Positions 23,082 to 33,489 of a stretch of DNA of 42,500 nt are shown piece by piece (the first letter of the stretch is position 1; every line of letters begins with the position of its first letter). The stretch covers positions 1-42,500 of the forward strand of contig JAHBMJ010000456.1 of NCBI GenBank assembly GCA_018398765.1, in the 5' to 3' direction. A program made the position numbers and the translations under genes. Source of the stretch: Chromera velia. Lineage: Eukaryota > Sar > Chromeraceae. The notes below the pieces were generated by a model. The model searched no databases. It worked only from the letters and a program-made list of their open reading frames with translations, and was not told where the DNA came from.

Positions 23082-26000
23082 TCAAAATTGAATTCCCCTC
23101 TCGTGCAGCAACGGCTGTAGCAGCTCCATCACTTTGTTTTGCTCTTCTGCGTTCAACCGTTGCAGCACCTCCCTCACTCTCTCGGTCTGCCGCACCGTAT
23201 GAAACCGTCCCCAGTCTTGCTGGCTTGCGGGAAACATACCGAACTGCATTTGAAGACGTGCGCCCACGTCTCTCGCAACCTGACAGCGAGGCACGTGGGG
23301 GTGTGCATCCCCCTGGCAGTCCATCAGGCAATACCCACAGAAGGCGCAATTGCAACTCCTGCACGTCAACGCAGCACAACCTTCAAAATCAACGAATGCC
23401 GCACTGCAACGAGGGCACTTGAGGGTCAGGATTTCCTCTGTGATCTCTCTGACTTTTTTCTGTGCCCCGTCTTCCAGCAAGGCCTTTCGGAGTCTCTCTG
23501 TGAACTCTCTCTCCATTTCCCTCCTCACCCTCTCCTCAAATACCTCAAGGCGTGTATCATCCCAGAGACTGTATGAATAGATCTCTGCATCCAAATGCCC
23601 AGAGAGAGCGGGTGCACTGAAGGGCTCGGAGGGGCACCCTACATGGACGCATGTTACTTTGCATTCTCCTGCCTTGAACCGTGCTCTGACGTCACTGTGC
23701 TCTGGGTCAACACGGGTGAGTGCCTCGACGTGACGATTGAGACAGGGGGCGCAGAGGAAGTGAGGGGAGGCAGCGGTGCTGGAGACACCGCGGCTGCAGA
23801 GAATGACTTCATAACACACTATGCACTGCGCTGTCTGTGCAGTCTCTCGGGAGAAGAGACGGCATCGGAGCGCTTCTGCTGCTGAGGGACGGAGTGACGG
23901 ATCGTCTGACCTCATTTGACCTACCAACTCCTGCAAGGCCGCTGCCCTGTCAGGCTGCCCCTCCAACACCCCCCCACCGAGCAGCTCCTCGAGAAGCACC
24001 CCCGCTGCAAAAACGTCGCCTGCAGGTGTCATTTTCTTCCCCCCCTTCACTTCGGGTGCTACGTATCCCGACGTTGTGTGCAGGATTGTGGTGGCGGGAA
24101 AGAAAAGGTGGGTTTGGGAGGTTGACGGATTGACATCCTTTACCCCGTCCAAATCCCCCAACACCCCCCGACCTGCAGCAGTCAGAAACACGTCTTTCGG
24201 TTTCACGTCACAATGCACCTTTCCCTTCTGGTGGAGGAAGGAAAGGGCAGACAGAAGGTCCTCTGCCAACCGCAAACTCTCAGACGGGTCCCTCCCTCCC
24301 TCTGCCGGACGGGCGTCCATCCAGGCAGCGAGGTCGCCCCCCGGATACTTCGGCATCTGCACAAAACCAAAAATCCCCTCCTGCCATACGGCTGTCACCT
24401 GCACTATGTGCGGGTGCTGCAACTCCTGCAAAATTGCTGCCTGTCGGTAGAAATGCCGACTTGCAGCCGTGGCAGCGCTCAGTGACTGCCCCGGTCTTCC
24501 TCCTGCCCCCCCGATGTCATATCCCTTCAACACCCACTCCCCACCCTGAAGGTCGGTACACGCAGTCACACGGGCAAAACTGCCTGACTGAGGAGACGGT
24601 TCGGAGATTACCGTCTCGTTGGTGAAGTCGCAACGACTAGATCGCCCCTGCACCAACACCCCTCTCTCTAGCATAGAGGGGGCCTCAGCACGCACGACCT
24701 CCTGCACATCCAGACGGACGAGAGGAAGGAACGCGCCGCCTTCCCACAAAAGTTCAGGAAAGTGGAGAGAAGCGAGAGACAGCAGACGAGCTCTTTCACG
24801 GGCAATAGAAGCAGGTAGATCTTTTCTTTTTGAGTGCTCTCTCACCTGCTGCAATTCTGTCTCCAACCTCTTTGCCTCCTCTTCCTCTTCCTGAAGAGTT
24901 GCAAGACGGGCTTTCAGTTCTAGCGTTTCCTCCTTTTTCTTTTGCTGCTTCTGTTCTCTGAGAAGCTCACTTAGGCTTGCGAGGGGTCCAGCAAGGAGAC
25001 CACTTTCTTTCTCTTTCTCCATACACAACGAAACACCCTGCGCAATCTGCCCTACCTCCTTCTCTGCGCTCGCATGCAACCCACACAGACCCCCTACCTC
25101 TTCCAATCTTCTAACAACCATTTGACACTTAGTCAGGATCTCCCACACCACCTCTTTCCCTGTCTCTCCCGACGTATGCACGTCCTCCAAACGCCACATC
25201 TTGTCGTGCAATTCTGTCTGCACCTTCTCTGCCGCTTCCAGCTCGGCACAGATTTCCGTTTCGGGGAGCAGGCTATACTGTTCCAGCAGTCTCTCTGCAA
25301 ATTGCTGCCTGGATGCCGCTGTCTTCGCTCGGACCTCTTGGACTGCTGCGATGCGTCCCTCCACCCACTTGTCTGCTAGAGAAACCGCCTCTCTGCAGAT
25401 TTGGTCTGCTGAGGGATGTGAAAGGGATTCAGAGTCAGGCGGGGGCAGAGCTACACCAGCGAGTCGGCTGACAGCAGCACAAGCACTCTTGAGTCGCTGT
25501 GCAATCTCACTCACAGACTCACGGCCGCTGCTGCGACTGTAGGCGGCCAGACCCTCCAGTGCAGCGGTTCCAGAGAGGACTGACGCCTGCAGAGACTTCT
25601 GCACTTCGAGTCTCTTCTCATCTCTGTCTGCAATTTCGTCTGTCGTGAGTGGGTGGACAGGCGATGTTTCATTCTCACTGCGAGTCTGCTTGGCAAGCAA
25701 ACTGTTCCCCTCATACATCTTCTCCCTGAGGGAACCTTGGAGGGTCCGAAAATCATTTGCGTGCACTAGTGCCCCCTTTCTGCTTTCCACGGCCTGACTG
25801 GCCTCAGTCATGAGAGAAGAGAGGGAGCGCACTTGGCATATGGGGGAGTGTGGGGAGACGACAGCCATAGCGGCCCCAGGAACAACAGGGACGGAGACAG
25901 GGGAAGGGGCGGCTGCAGCGGCACCGGATGAACTACCGATGCAAGAAGAGCCTGGTGCAGAGGTGCAAAGAGGGTCTGGATCAGCAGCGGCAGCTGCAGC

Positions 26001-29000
26001 TGCAGCGGGGGGGACAGCGGCGGGAAGGGCGGAACGGGGGGCAGGGGCGGAGGGAGCTTCAATCACTCGGAGGATTCTCAGCATCTCCTTCCACGCGCGT
26101 GCAGGGAGCCCCCAGAGGCCCTCGTCTCCGTCACACACCCTCGAGGACGAGGAGTGACGACAAGCTCGAAAGAGGTGAGAACGGAAACAGGCAGCAGCTT
26201 GTGCAAGAGACGAATCGTCAAGACTCTTCTCCACGGCCTGAAGGTAACGAGTGATCTCGGAGTTGGAAGCAGCCAGATCAACTGCCGACTTCCCTGCCTG
26301 CACAGTCGGTCATCATGTACTTGACGTATGTGAAAGAATGGGGGAGTTCTCTTTGTGTACGAGTCAACACGCAGATTACAACCCTGGGGCCACCAACTTC
26401 CTCTCAGCTGAGCTTCCATTAGGAGTCTGCCGCTCTTGCCAACGCTTCATCTTAGCATCCCCATGGCTCGGCAAAAGTAGTTTAATGGACCCCTATTCTT
26501 TGAAAGACAACCCAAAGCCGGAAATGAATGCACTCGTCAAACGAGAAAAGACGGACTCACATGTGTCCTCGCCTTCACATCTGCCCCTGCTTCTACTAGC
26601 ATTTTCACGACTGCAAGGGAGGGCTGCTTGCGCTCTGTCGCATAGTGAAGGGGCGAGTAGCCTGCCTGCAAAAAGACGACGACAAAACTGGTGACCGACG
26701 TAGCACGCACCCCCTTTGCGCCCAACAAGAAGCCCATTGAAGAGCAGCGGGCATTTCACGAATTAAATGAATGACATTAATTTGTCGAGTGCACTGGAGA
26801 TCGAGATTCTATCGACTGCAACACAGTCAGTTCAGACCCCAAAAGTGAAAAAAACTGGACGCAAAAACAAGCAAATTTCGAATGGTTTCTCACGGAAGAC
26901 AGACAAGAGGCAAGGACGCAAACTGACATTGTTGATCTCTTTCACGTCGGCACCTGCCCGCAAAAACGACTCCACCGTTCCGGGGTGTCCCGAAAGAGCC
27001 GCCAGATGAAGAGCAGTGCTTCCACGCTGCAACGGAGCGGCAAACTCCCAACGAGGGAGTTGCTGTGTACATCTCAAGTGCAAAGGAAACGCATGACGTG
27101 GCACACCAATGCTCTCCGCTTCAAATGTCTGTGGACTCTGCATACCAATCGGGTGTCACTGAGTGGGAGTCGTAAAAGCATAAAGAAAAGGGCTGCGGCC
27201 GGCTAGCAAAAAAAAAAAACCTCAAACGAAATCCTCATGTGGGCCGACCTCATCTTTGGCCGTCAAGTCCAACCCCTCCTCCACAAGCATCTTTACGATC
27301 TCAGGGGCCGGCTCTTTTCGCGTTGCCATGGAATGAAGCAGGGTCCGCCCATCCTGCAAAAGAGAAACTCAACCCTTGCTACAATCTTCTGATATCAGAA
27401 GTCGGCTTTGAAACGGTGACAAAAAGGTTCAAAAATGAGTTTTGAAACCCAAATACAAGAAACACAGAACTGCATGACGACATCTCGGCGAATGCTTACA
27501 AAGAGAGGGTCCACAGGCAGACAAAACTGGAATGTAACGTTCAGGCACGAAAGACCACTGATCGACCCACTTTGAAGATCCTTTGCACATTCGCACCTGC
27601 CTCCAGGAGCGCCTGCGTATTGAGGGGGTGGCCATGGAAACTTCCCATGTCCAGCGGCGTCCATATATATATGCTCTGCGGACAACGTAAACAACAGACA
27701 ACATCAGCATGCGGCGTTTGCACCAGTGCAGAGACCATGACGTTTCCCTCTCAGACTGACAGGATGCCTCAAAACATTCGTCAAACGAAAGAAGTAAGGT
27801 TCAGAGTAAATTTGTGCTTTTTCTTGCGTTGCAGGAACAACAGTTTGCACATGGCAAGACAGAGAAAAGGGAAGGCAGCGGCAAGAAGAATTTGTGGTCT
27901 GGCTCACCTCCAGTCTAGCCTCCACGTCAGCCCCGGCATTCACCAGAATCTTGATGATCTCAGGGCACGGCCCTTTCCTAGAGGCAGCGACATGAAGCGC
28001 CGTCCACCTGAATCTCTGCAAAACAAGGGGAGCGGAAGCAGGCTTCTCATCGCCACGACAGTCTGAAATCCGAAGCGCTAGAACGGGGACACAGATGCAC
28101 GACACGACACGACACTGCAGCATCCGAAAGAGCCCCACACACAATAGACTAACCCCTCCAAAAGCCTTCACGTCGGCACCCGCCTCCAGCAGCATCCTCA
28201 CAATCTCGGGGGACGGTTCATGTCGTTCTGTGGCAGAAAGAAGGACCGTCCAGCCGTTCTGCGAAGACACGCAGAGAGAAGTTAAGTGGCCAACAATCCC
28301 ATCCATCAACCAATTCGTCAAAATTCATTTCACAAAATAAGAAAACAGGTCATCCAATCGACATCGGGGTTCTCTTCACGTTCCCACGTCACAAGGGGCT
28401 CCAAGCTTTTGTGAAAAACGAGACCACAAAGCTGCAAGAGCACTTGCCAACGCATGCACCTTTCGATAATCCTCTAAAAACCTTTTCCAACGAGGAGTTT
28501 TACTGAGCGGTTTGGTAGCAAACTTTCGGCGGAATGCACAGACACACACTCACATCGTAGGTCGAATTCACACCAGCACCTGCCTCCACAAAAGCCCTCA
28601 CTGCTTGGGGGTGTCCAAATTCAGCCGCACTATGAAGGGCAGTGCGTCCATTCTGCATCCAGCGTGACGCACATGCCAAATTGGTATCTGGAAAGTGTTG
28701 ATGAAAAGAAAAATGACACTTGGATGCAGGACCGCTCAAAATGAAGCTGGCCAGCCTAACCTTCACTGTTGTGTAGACAATGACAGACCCGCTCTGTCCC
28801 TGCGTATCTGAGCATGCGAGCAAAATGAAAAAAAAGCGGAAGACCGAAAATCAAGAGGGGCAGCTCTGATCACTTCAACGCCAGAATAACACAACCGGCT
28901 CACCTCTCCTGTCGCCATAATGTCTGCCCCCGCCTTGCACAGCATCTGGATGATCTCGGCGGCAGACGCTTCTTTCCGCCTTGCAGCGATGTGGAGAGCA

Positions 29001-29709
29001 GACCGCCCAGCCTGCACATGGAAGAAAGGGCAAACAGTTATCTTGCATGAGATAGCCTCCCCTGGGCACAACCTAGGGCACCAATTAAATCACTATCAAT
29101 ATCTCCCAGCGGATTTAAGACATCGTGACACAAAGCGAGGCACAGGACTGAACGAAGGTAGGGTGGAGTGGGGTTGAGAAAGGTGTGCATTCAGTGTGCG
29201 AAGAGGCGACTGGCAGCACGAAGGCAGAGGTAGTTGAGTTCTCCGCTTGCTCACTGACTGATTGGTGGGGAGTAACTGACTGCCTAGACGACGGACTTTA
29301 TCTTTTGCATTTGGGTCTGCTCCCGAGGCCAGAAGTTGCTCAACATCTGCGGGTTCCCCTTCCTGGACAGTCCACAGAAAGGTTTCCGCATCAGGGCTTT
29401 TTTTGGGGGGGGCACTTTCCTTCCTGCCCTTCTGCCCTTTCTTCTGCCCGTTTTCTGCCTCCTGTTTTGCCTCGTTTTCTGCCCTCTCTTTTGCGCCCCC
29501 TCCACTCCCGTGTCCCCCGTCCCTGGTTCTTTTGCTTCACCTCTTTCTGCATTTTCTCCATTGTGGTTTTCTCTGTTGTCTTCGTTTTCTGTTTCCCCCT
29601 TTCGAGAATCCTCCCCTCCCCCACACCCCTCATCCCCATTGTCCCCCTTCTCCCTCCTCTGTCTTTTGTTTGAATCTCCCCGTTCTCCCGTCTCCTCGCC
29701 GACCCCCAT
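23082..29709 (-). CDS. Ankyrin-repeat / protein-kinase-like / IBR-like fusion protein (10 exons, 5' end uncertain)
   Basis: Exons: about 29297-29709, 28904-29011, 28554-28652, 28154-28258, 27908-28015, 27571-27675, 27249-27353, 26928-27026, 26561-26665, 23082-26297. Exons 2-9 each encode one ankyrin repeat of 33-36 codons, all phase 0 (NGRTALHSAAEFGHP, AGYSPLHYATER). The last exon starts with a partial repeat (AGKSAVDLAAS), then an Ala/Pro-rich linker, a Glu/Lys coiled coil (24.78-25.0 kb), a kinase-like domain (VLKGYD, HCDVKPKD, GDLDG, APEV) and a C-terminal Cys/His domain (CIVC...LCAPC, CPRCSAAF, CRSCNCAFCGYC, HPHVPRC). Likely a cytosolic signalling or ubiquitin-related scaffold; substrate unknown. 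The first exon needs a frame change at a C8A7 run near 29394-29411 to join its acidic N terminus to its ankyrin repeat (FLWTVQEGEPADVEQLLASG); either the start lies in an unseen exon or there is a frameshift. Confidence 0.8.
23090..23860 (-). other. C-terminal Cys/His-rich IBR/RING-like domain
   Basis: Two clusters: CIVC and LCAPCLNRHV at the start, a helical Glu/Arg-rich spacer, then ILTLKCPRCSAAFVDF, GCAALTCRSCNCAFCGYCL and DAHPHVPRC. The second half follows the IBR/RING2 pattern C-x2-C...C-x2-C-x-C/x-F-C-x2-C...H-x-H...C. Whether it works as an RBR E3 ligase is not shown; a canonical RING1 is not clear. Confidence 0.6.
24130..24560 (-). other. Protein-kinase-like domain core within the ankyrin fusion
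   Basis: In protein order: VLKGYD with the candidate ATP-binding Lys (about 24529), HPHIVQVTAVW, HCDVKPKDVFL (about 24185-24220) with the catalytic Asp present but the usual Asn replaced by Asp, GDLDG in place of DFG (about 24150-24165), then SGYVAPEV (about 24050) and a D-x-x-A-x-G-V-L-L-E-E-L helix. The nucleotide-binding Lys and both catalytic Asps remain, so activity is possible, but two motifs are divergent. Confidence 0.75.
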
Positions 29710-30450
29710 GTCGGCATCGCCCTCTGCAGAGTGAGCGTCGCCCTGAAAATCCCATGAACACGTAGAAAGAAGAGCACACAGAGGAGGACACAATCAAAGA
29801 GCATTACCAGCACGGAATGAGCACTTTGTGATGAGTTGGAGAGAAAAGTCGAGACAGTACAGAAACGACACAGGTACAGGAAGACGTGGAGACGGATACG
29901 GAGACGGCGACGGAAGTGACACGCATTCGCCGGGCGATGGGGAAAACCATGACTGCAACCCGCTTTGTGGCGAACAAAGTTGCACCGACCCACCGAGAGG
30001 CTGCGCTTCGTCCCTTGCATATTCCCGGGTTGGTTCACGCAGATGCCCTGAAGAGAGCTGACTTCAAGGAGGAAGAATCCTCAGGAAGAGGGAAAACGAC
30101 TAGTGACCCTGCTAGATCACTCCGTTGCTCCAGTGCAATGTGAGAACACTCAAAAATTCAAGAGACACCTGCTGCAACTTGTAGCCCTTCCACAAAGCAG
30201 GTCAAGGCAATCTACGCTGGGAAGGGACTAGCTGGACACGTCAAGACGTTGATTCGTCGTTGAAGTCCGCGATCATGCATGTAACGCCCTTTGGCCCGGG
30301 GCTCGCGCGACGCGCGTGCTGCGCGCACGGCCGGGCCCGCGGCCGGGATGGGCCGGGACAGAGCGCGCGCGGCTCAGTATATACGTGGTTTACACTGGTT
30401 TTTTGTTTAAATTTTTATAATATTCATATTCTAATTTTTTGAAGCTGTAT
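29710..30450. other. Upstream region of the ankyrin-kinase gene, with GC-rich island
   Basis: No gene supported. Most likely 5' flank of the minus-strand ankyrin-kinase gene. 30291-30372 is an island of almost pure G/C (CGCGCGACGCGCGTG-type words, several overlapping palindromes) followed immediately by TATATA and then AT-rich DNA. Confidence 0.5.
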
Positions 30451-30715
30451 ATATGCTGTATATGCTCGCGTGTAATAGCGCCGTGTATCGGTCGGATTCT
30501 TCAATTGTCCATGATCGAGCATTGAATTAACAGAGGGTCACTTCAACCATTAAGTTCAATATGAAGGAAGCATGCCAGAATGCGATTCATGGGTAGAGGT
30601 AAAGGTGGAGAAAGTCTGGTCCATAGTCGCTCACTAAGTCTGCTCCCTCGGTTTGTTCTTCAGAAGGACATTGAAGAACTGCATATCCTGAGTTGAGCAT
30701 TCAAAGTCCGCTCGT
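30451..30715 (+). repeat. Direct duplication, copy A (265 bp)
   Basis: Matches 33195-33462 with about nine substitutions and one 3-bp indel, both starting ATATGCTGTATATGCTCGCG and ending AAGTCCGCTCGT. The flanks are unrelated. Copy A is followed by no recognisable gene. Confidence 0.95.
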
Positions 30716-31342
30716 GTCTAGCTTTGTACACCCCCGCGACCTGGCTCAAAGGGTAACGCACGCGAGTGAAGCCTAATCACGACACCCATCCGTCACGCAA
30801 CGTGCAATACAACAGCTCCGTACAAACGATCACGAAAAGTTTGTGCCAACGGTGGTGGAAAGTTCGAGCCATGCGCATAACTGTATCCGCGAAAACTTCA
30901 AGAAACGTGCCCCTCAAGCAACCTATGCGGGATTAACTCTTTGACGTAAGCATACAACTCAATTAATTGGGATGCATCTGTATAAAAAGATCGATCTCGG
31001 CCACGCAAATGCATTTAATTAAGCTATAGGATCTTCGAGGGCAAAAAAAAACTGGTATAGGACAGACATAGCTGCATATTCTCCTGTACATCTGGAGGAT
31101 GGAGGTAACAGGCCCACCAGTAGGTCCAAATTTGTAGTCAATCCTGCGTTTGTGCATGCAGCTAAGCAACAGCTTTTTGACTGACCTTGCTACGAGAATT
31201 AGTGAAGTCTGCATACATAGTTCAATTAAGCTTCTGTCTGAACACGTGGTAAGAGAATCAAATCTTCAGGCCAGAAGTCTTATATGAAGATAAACACGCA
31301 GACGTTGAACTTCTCTCCACTTTCACCTTTTCTACTTTAATA

Positions 31343-32200
31343 ACGGCCTCTCCACTTCCATCTTTCTATCTCTTTACATGACGGCCTCTCCACTTCCATC
31401 TTTCTATCTCTTTGCATGACGGCCTCTCCACTTCCATCTTTCTGTCTGTTTGCATGGCAGCCTCTCCACTTTCATCTTTCTGTCTGTTTGTATGACGGCC
31501 TCTCCACTTTCATCTTTCTGTCTATTTGCATGACGGCCTCTCCACTTTCATCTTTCTGTCTGTTTGCACGACAGCCTCTCCACTTCCATCTTTCTGTCTG
31601 TTTGCATGACGGCCTCTCCACTTCCGTCTCTCTGTTTGTTTGTATGACGCCTCTCCACTTCCATCTTTCTGTCTGTTTACATGACGGCCTCTCCACTTTC
31701 ATCTTTCTGTCTGTTTATATGGCAGCCTCTCCACTTTCATCTTTCTGTCTGTTTGCATGACGCCTCTCCACTTTCATCTTTGTGTCTGTTTGCATGACGT
31801 CTCTCCACTTTTATTTTTTTGTTTGTTTGTATGACGGCCTCTCCACCTCCATCTTTCTGTCTGTTTACATGACGGCCTCTCCACTTTCATCTTTCTGTCT
31901 GTTTACATGATGGCCTCTCCACTTCCATCTTTTTGTCTGTTTACATGACGGCCTCTCCACTTCCATCTTTCTGTCTGTTTGCATGGCAGCCTCTCCACTT
32001 TCATCTTTTTATCTATTTGCATGACGGCTTATCTACTTTAATCGTTCTGTCTTCTTGCACGACGGCCTCTCCACTTTCATCTTCCTGTCTGTTTGCATGA
32101 CGGCCTCTCCACTTCCGTCTCTCTGTCTATTTGTATGACGGCCTCTCCACTTCCATCTTTCTTTCTTTCTTTCTTTCTTCTTGCACGACGGCCTCTCCAC
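31343..32200. repeat. 38-bp minisatellite, about 22 copies
   Basis: Unit core GACGGCCTCTCCACTT followed by a variable CATCTTTCTGTCTGTTTGCAT-like half. Units vary by point changes and short indels (CATGACGCC versus CATGACGGCC). Degraded units run on to about 32480 and reappear at 32985-33065. Open frames across it on both strands arise from the repeat itself. Confidence 0.95.
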
Positions 32201-32240
32201 TTTCATATTCCCATCTTTCTTTTTTGCTTGCTTGGTGGGT

Positions 32241-33194
32241 CTCTACTTTCTTCTGTCGTGCGCTGTCAAACATGACAACTCTCCACTTTTGTCTATCTTG
32301 CCGGCTTGAATGACTACTTTCCGCTAGCTTCCATCTTTTCTGCTAGCTTCCATCTTTCCTGCCTGCGTGTTAAGGGCCTCTCCAGTTTCATCCTATCTGC
32401 TAGCCCGTCTGCTTGCAGAAAGTCTGCTTCACTTTCATCTTCCTTGTCTCCTCACATAACGACCTTTCAGTCTTTATCTTTCTTGTCTGTCTGCGTGTAT
32501 GACCCCTCATTGGAACAAACAATATGCTCTAAATCTCGTTTGGTTGATAATTCCGTACAAAAGCTGACGTCTGTTCCAGTTTCATTTCTCTAGTTCATTT
32601 CTCTGGTTTTCTTTTTTGTTTTCATATGCTTGGATGCTGGCTTTTCCTGGATCACAGAGAATGTTTTTGCCTTCCTAAAATGTGAAATTTAAAGTAGAAT
32701 CATTTGGAGGAGGATGGAGGATAGAGTTTACAACATTTGAACAAAAAACAACAAAGACTTCCTCACAAGGAATTTCTAGCAAAATTTTTAACATATATAT
32801 ACCACTGTGGGTAATTTACCAAATTTTGAATATTTTTGATAAAGATAGATAAAGAACTGTAAAAAAAAAAAATGATAGAACTTAAAATGGTTTGAACAGT
32901 TATGAATGGTTATGGAATAGTATAAGAACAAACCAGAACTCCTATATATAAAGATGAACATACAAACATTGAACTTCTCTTCACTTTCATCTTTCGTGCT
33001 TGAATGACGAACTCTCCACTTCTATCTTTCTGTCTGTTTGCATGATAGTCTTTCCACTTTCATCGTCCAGACTCCAGACTCCAGACAGTCTTTTTGCAAG
33101 ACGGCCCTGAGGATTAATACTAAGAGTCTTTGGTCCAGACGATTTTTTGCTGGGCCCCGGCATGCCACTGGAGCCTGTGGAAGTGGCATCCTGC
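32241..33194. other. Degenerate repeat and AT-rich spacer
   Basis: Contains decayed minisatellite units, an AT-rich stretch (about 32600-32960) and a segment at 32945-32995 resembling 31278-31330 (AANATTGAACTTCTCTNCACTTTCA core). No gene seen. Confidence 0.6.
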
Positions 33195-33462
33195 ATATGC
33201 TGTATATGCTCGCGTGTAATAGCGCCGTGTATCGGTCGGATTCTTCAATTGTCCATGCAGATCGAGCATTGAATTAACAGAGGGTCACTTCAACCGTTAA
33301 GTTCAACGTGAAGGAAGCGTGCCAGAATGCGATTCATGGGTAGAGGTAAAGGTGGAGAAAGTCTGGTCCATAGTCGCTCAGTGAGTCTGCTCCCTCGGTT
33401 TGTTCTTCAGAAGGACATTGAAGAAATGCATGCCCTGAGTTGAGCATTCAAAGTCCGCTCGT
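33195..33462 (+). repeat. Direct duplication, copy B (268 bp), adjacent to ankyrin gene start
   Basis: Second copy of 30451-30715. It ends 27 bp before the ATG of the ankyrin gene at 33490, so it probably contributes that gene's promoter or 5' UTR. Confidence 0.9.
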
Positions 33463-33489
33463 TCCTTCCTTGGGACACAGAGTCAGAAA

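Noticed and set aside
29391-30038. Minus-strand ORF of 215 codons
   Set aside because: Overlaps the first ankyrin exon in a third frame, Arg/Lys-rich antisense-like composition, no ATG supported by context; treated as a shadow.
31416-31760. Repetitive open frames (Leu/Ser/Pro-rich on +, Arg/Glu-rich on -) over the minisatellite
   Set aside because: They arise from a 38-bp repeat read in three successive frames; composition and lack of any flanking gene structure argue against coding.
31343-32200. CRISPR array
   Set aside because: Adjacent tandem units without unique spacers, in clearly eukaryotic DNA.
30451-33462. LTR retrotransposon
   Set aside because: The two 265-bp direct repeats lack TG...CA ends, primer-binding or polypurine sites, target duplication and any gag/pol coding between them.
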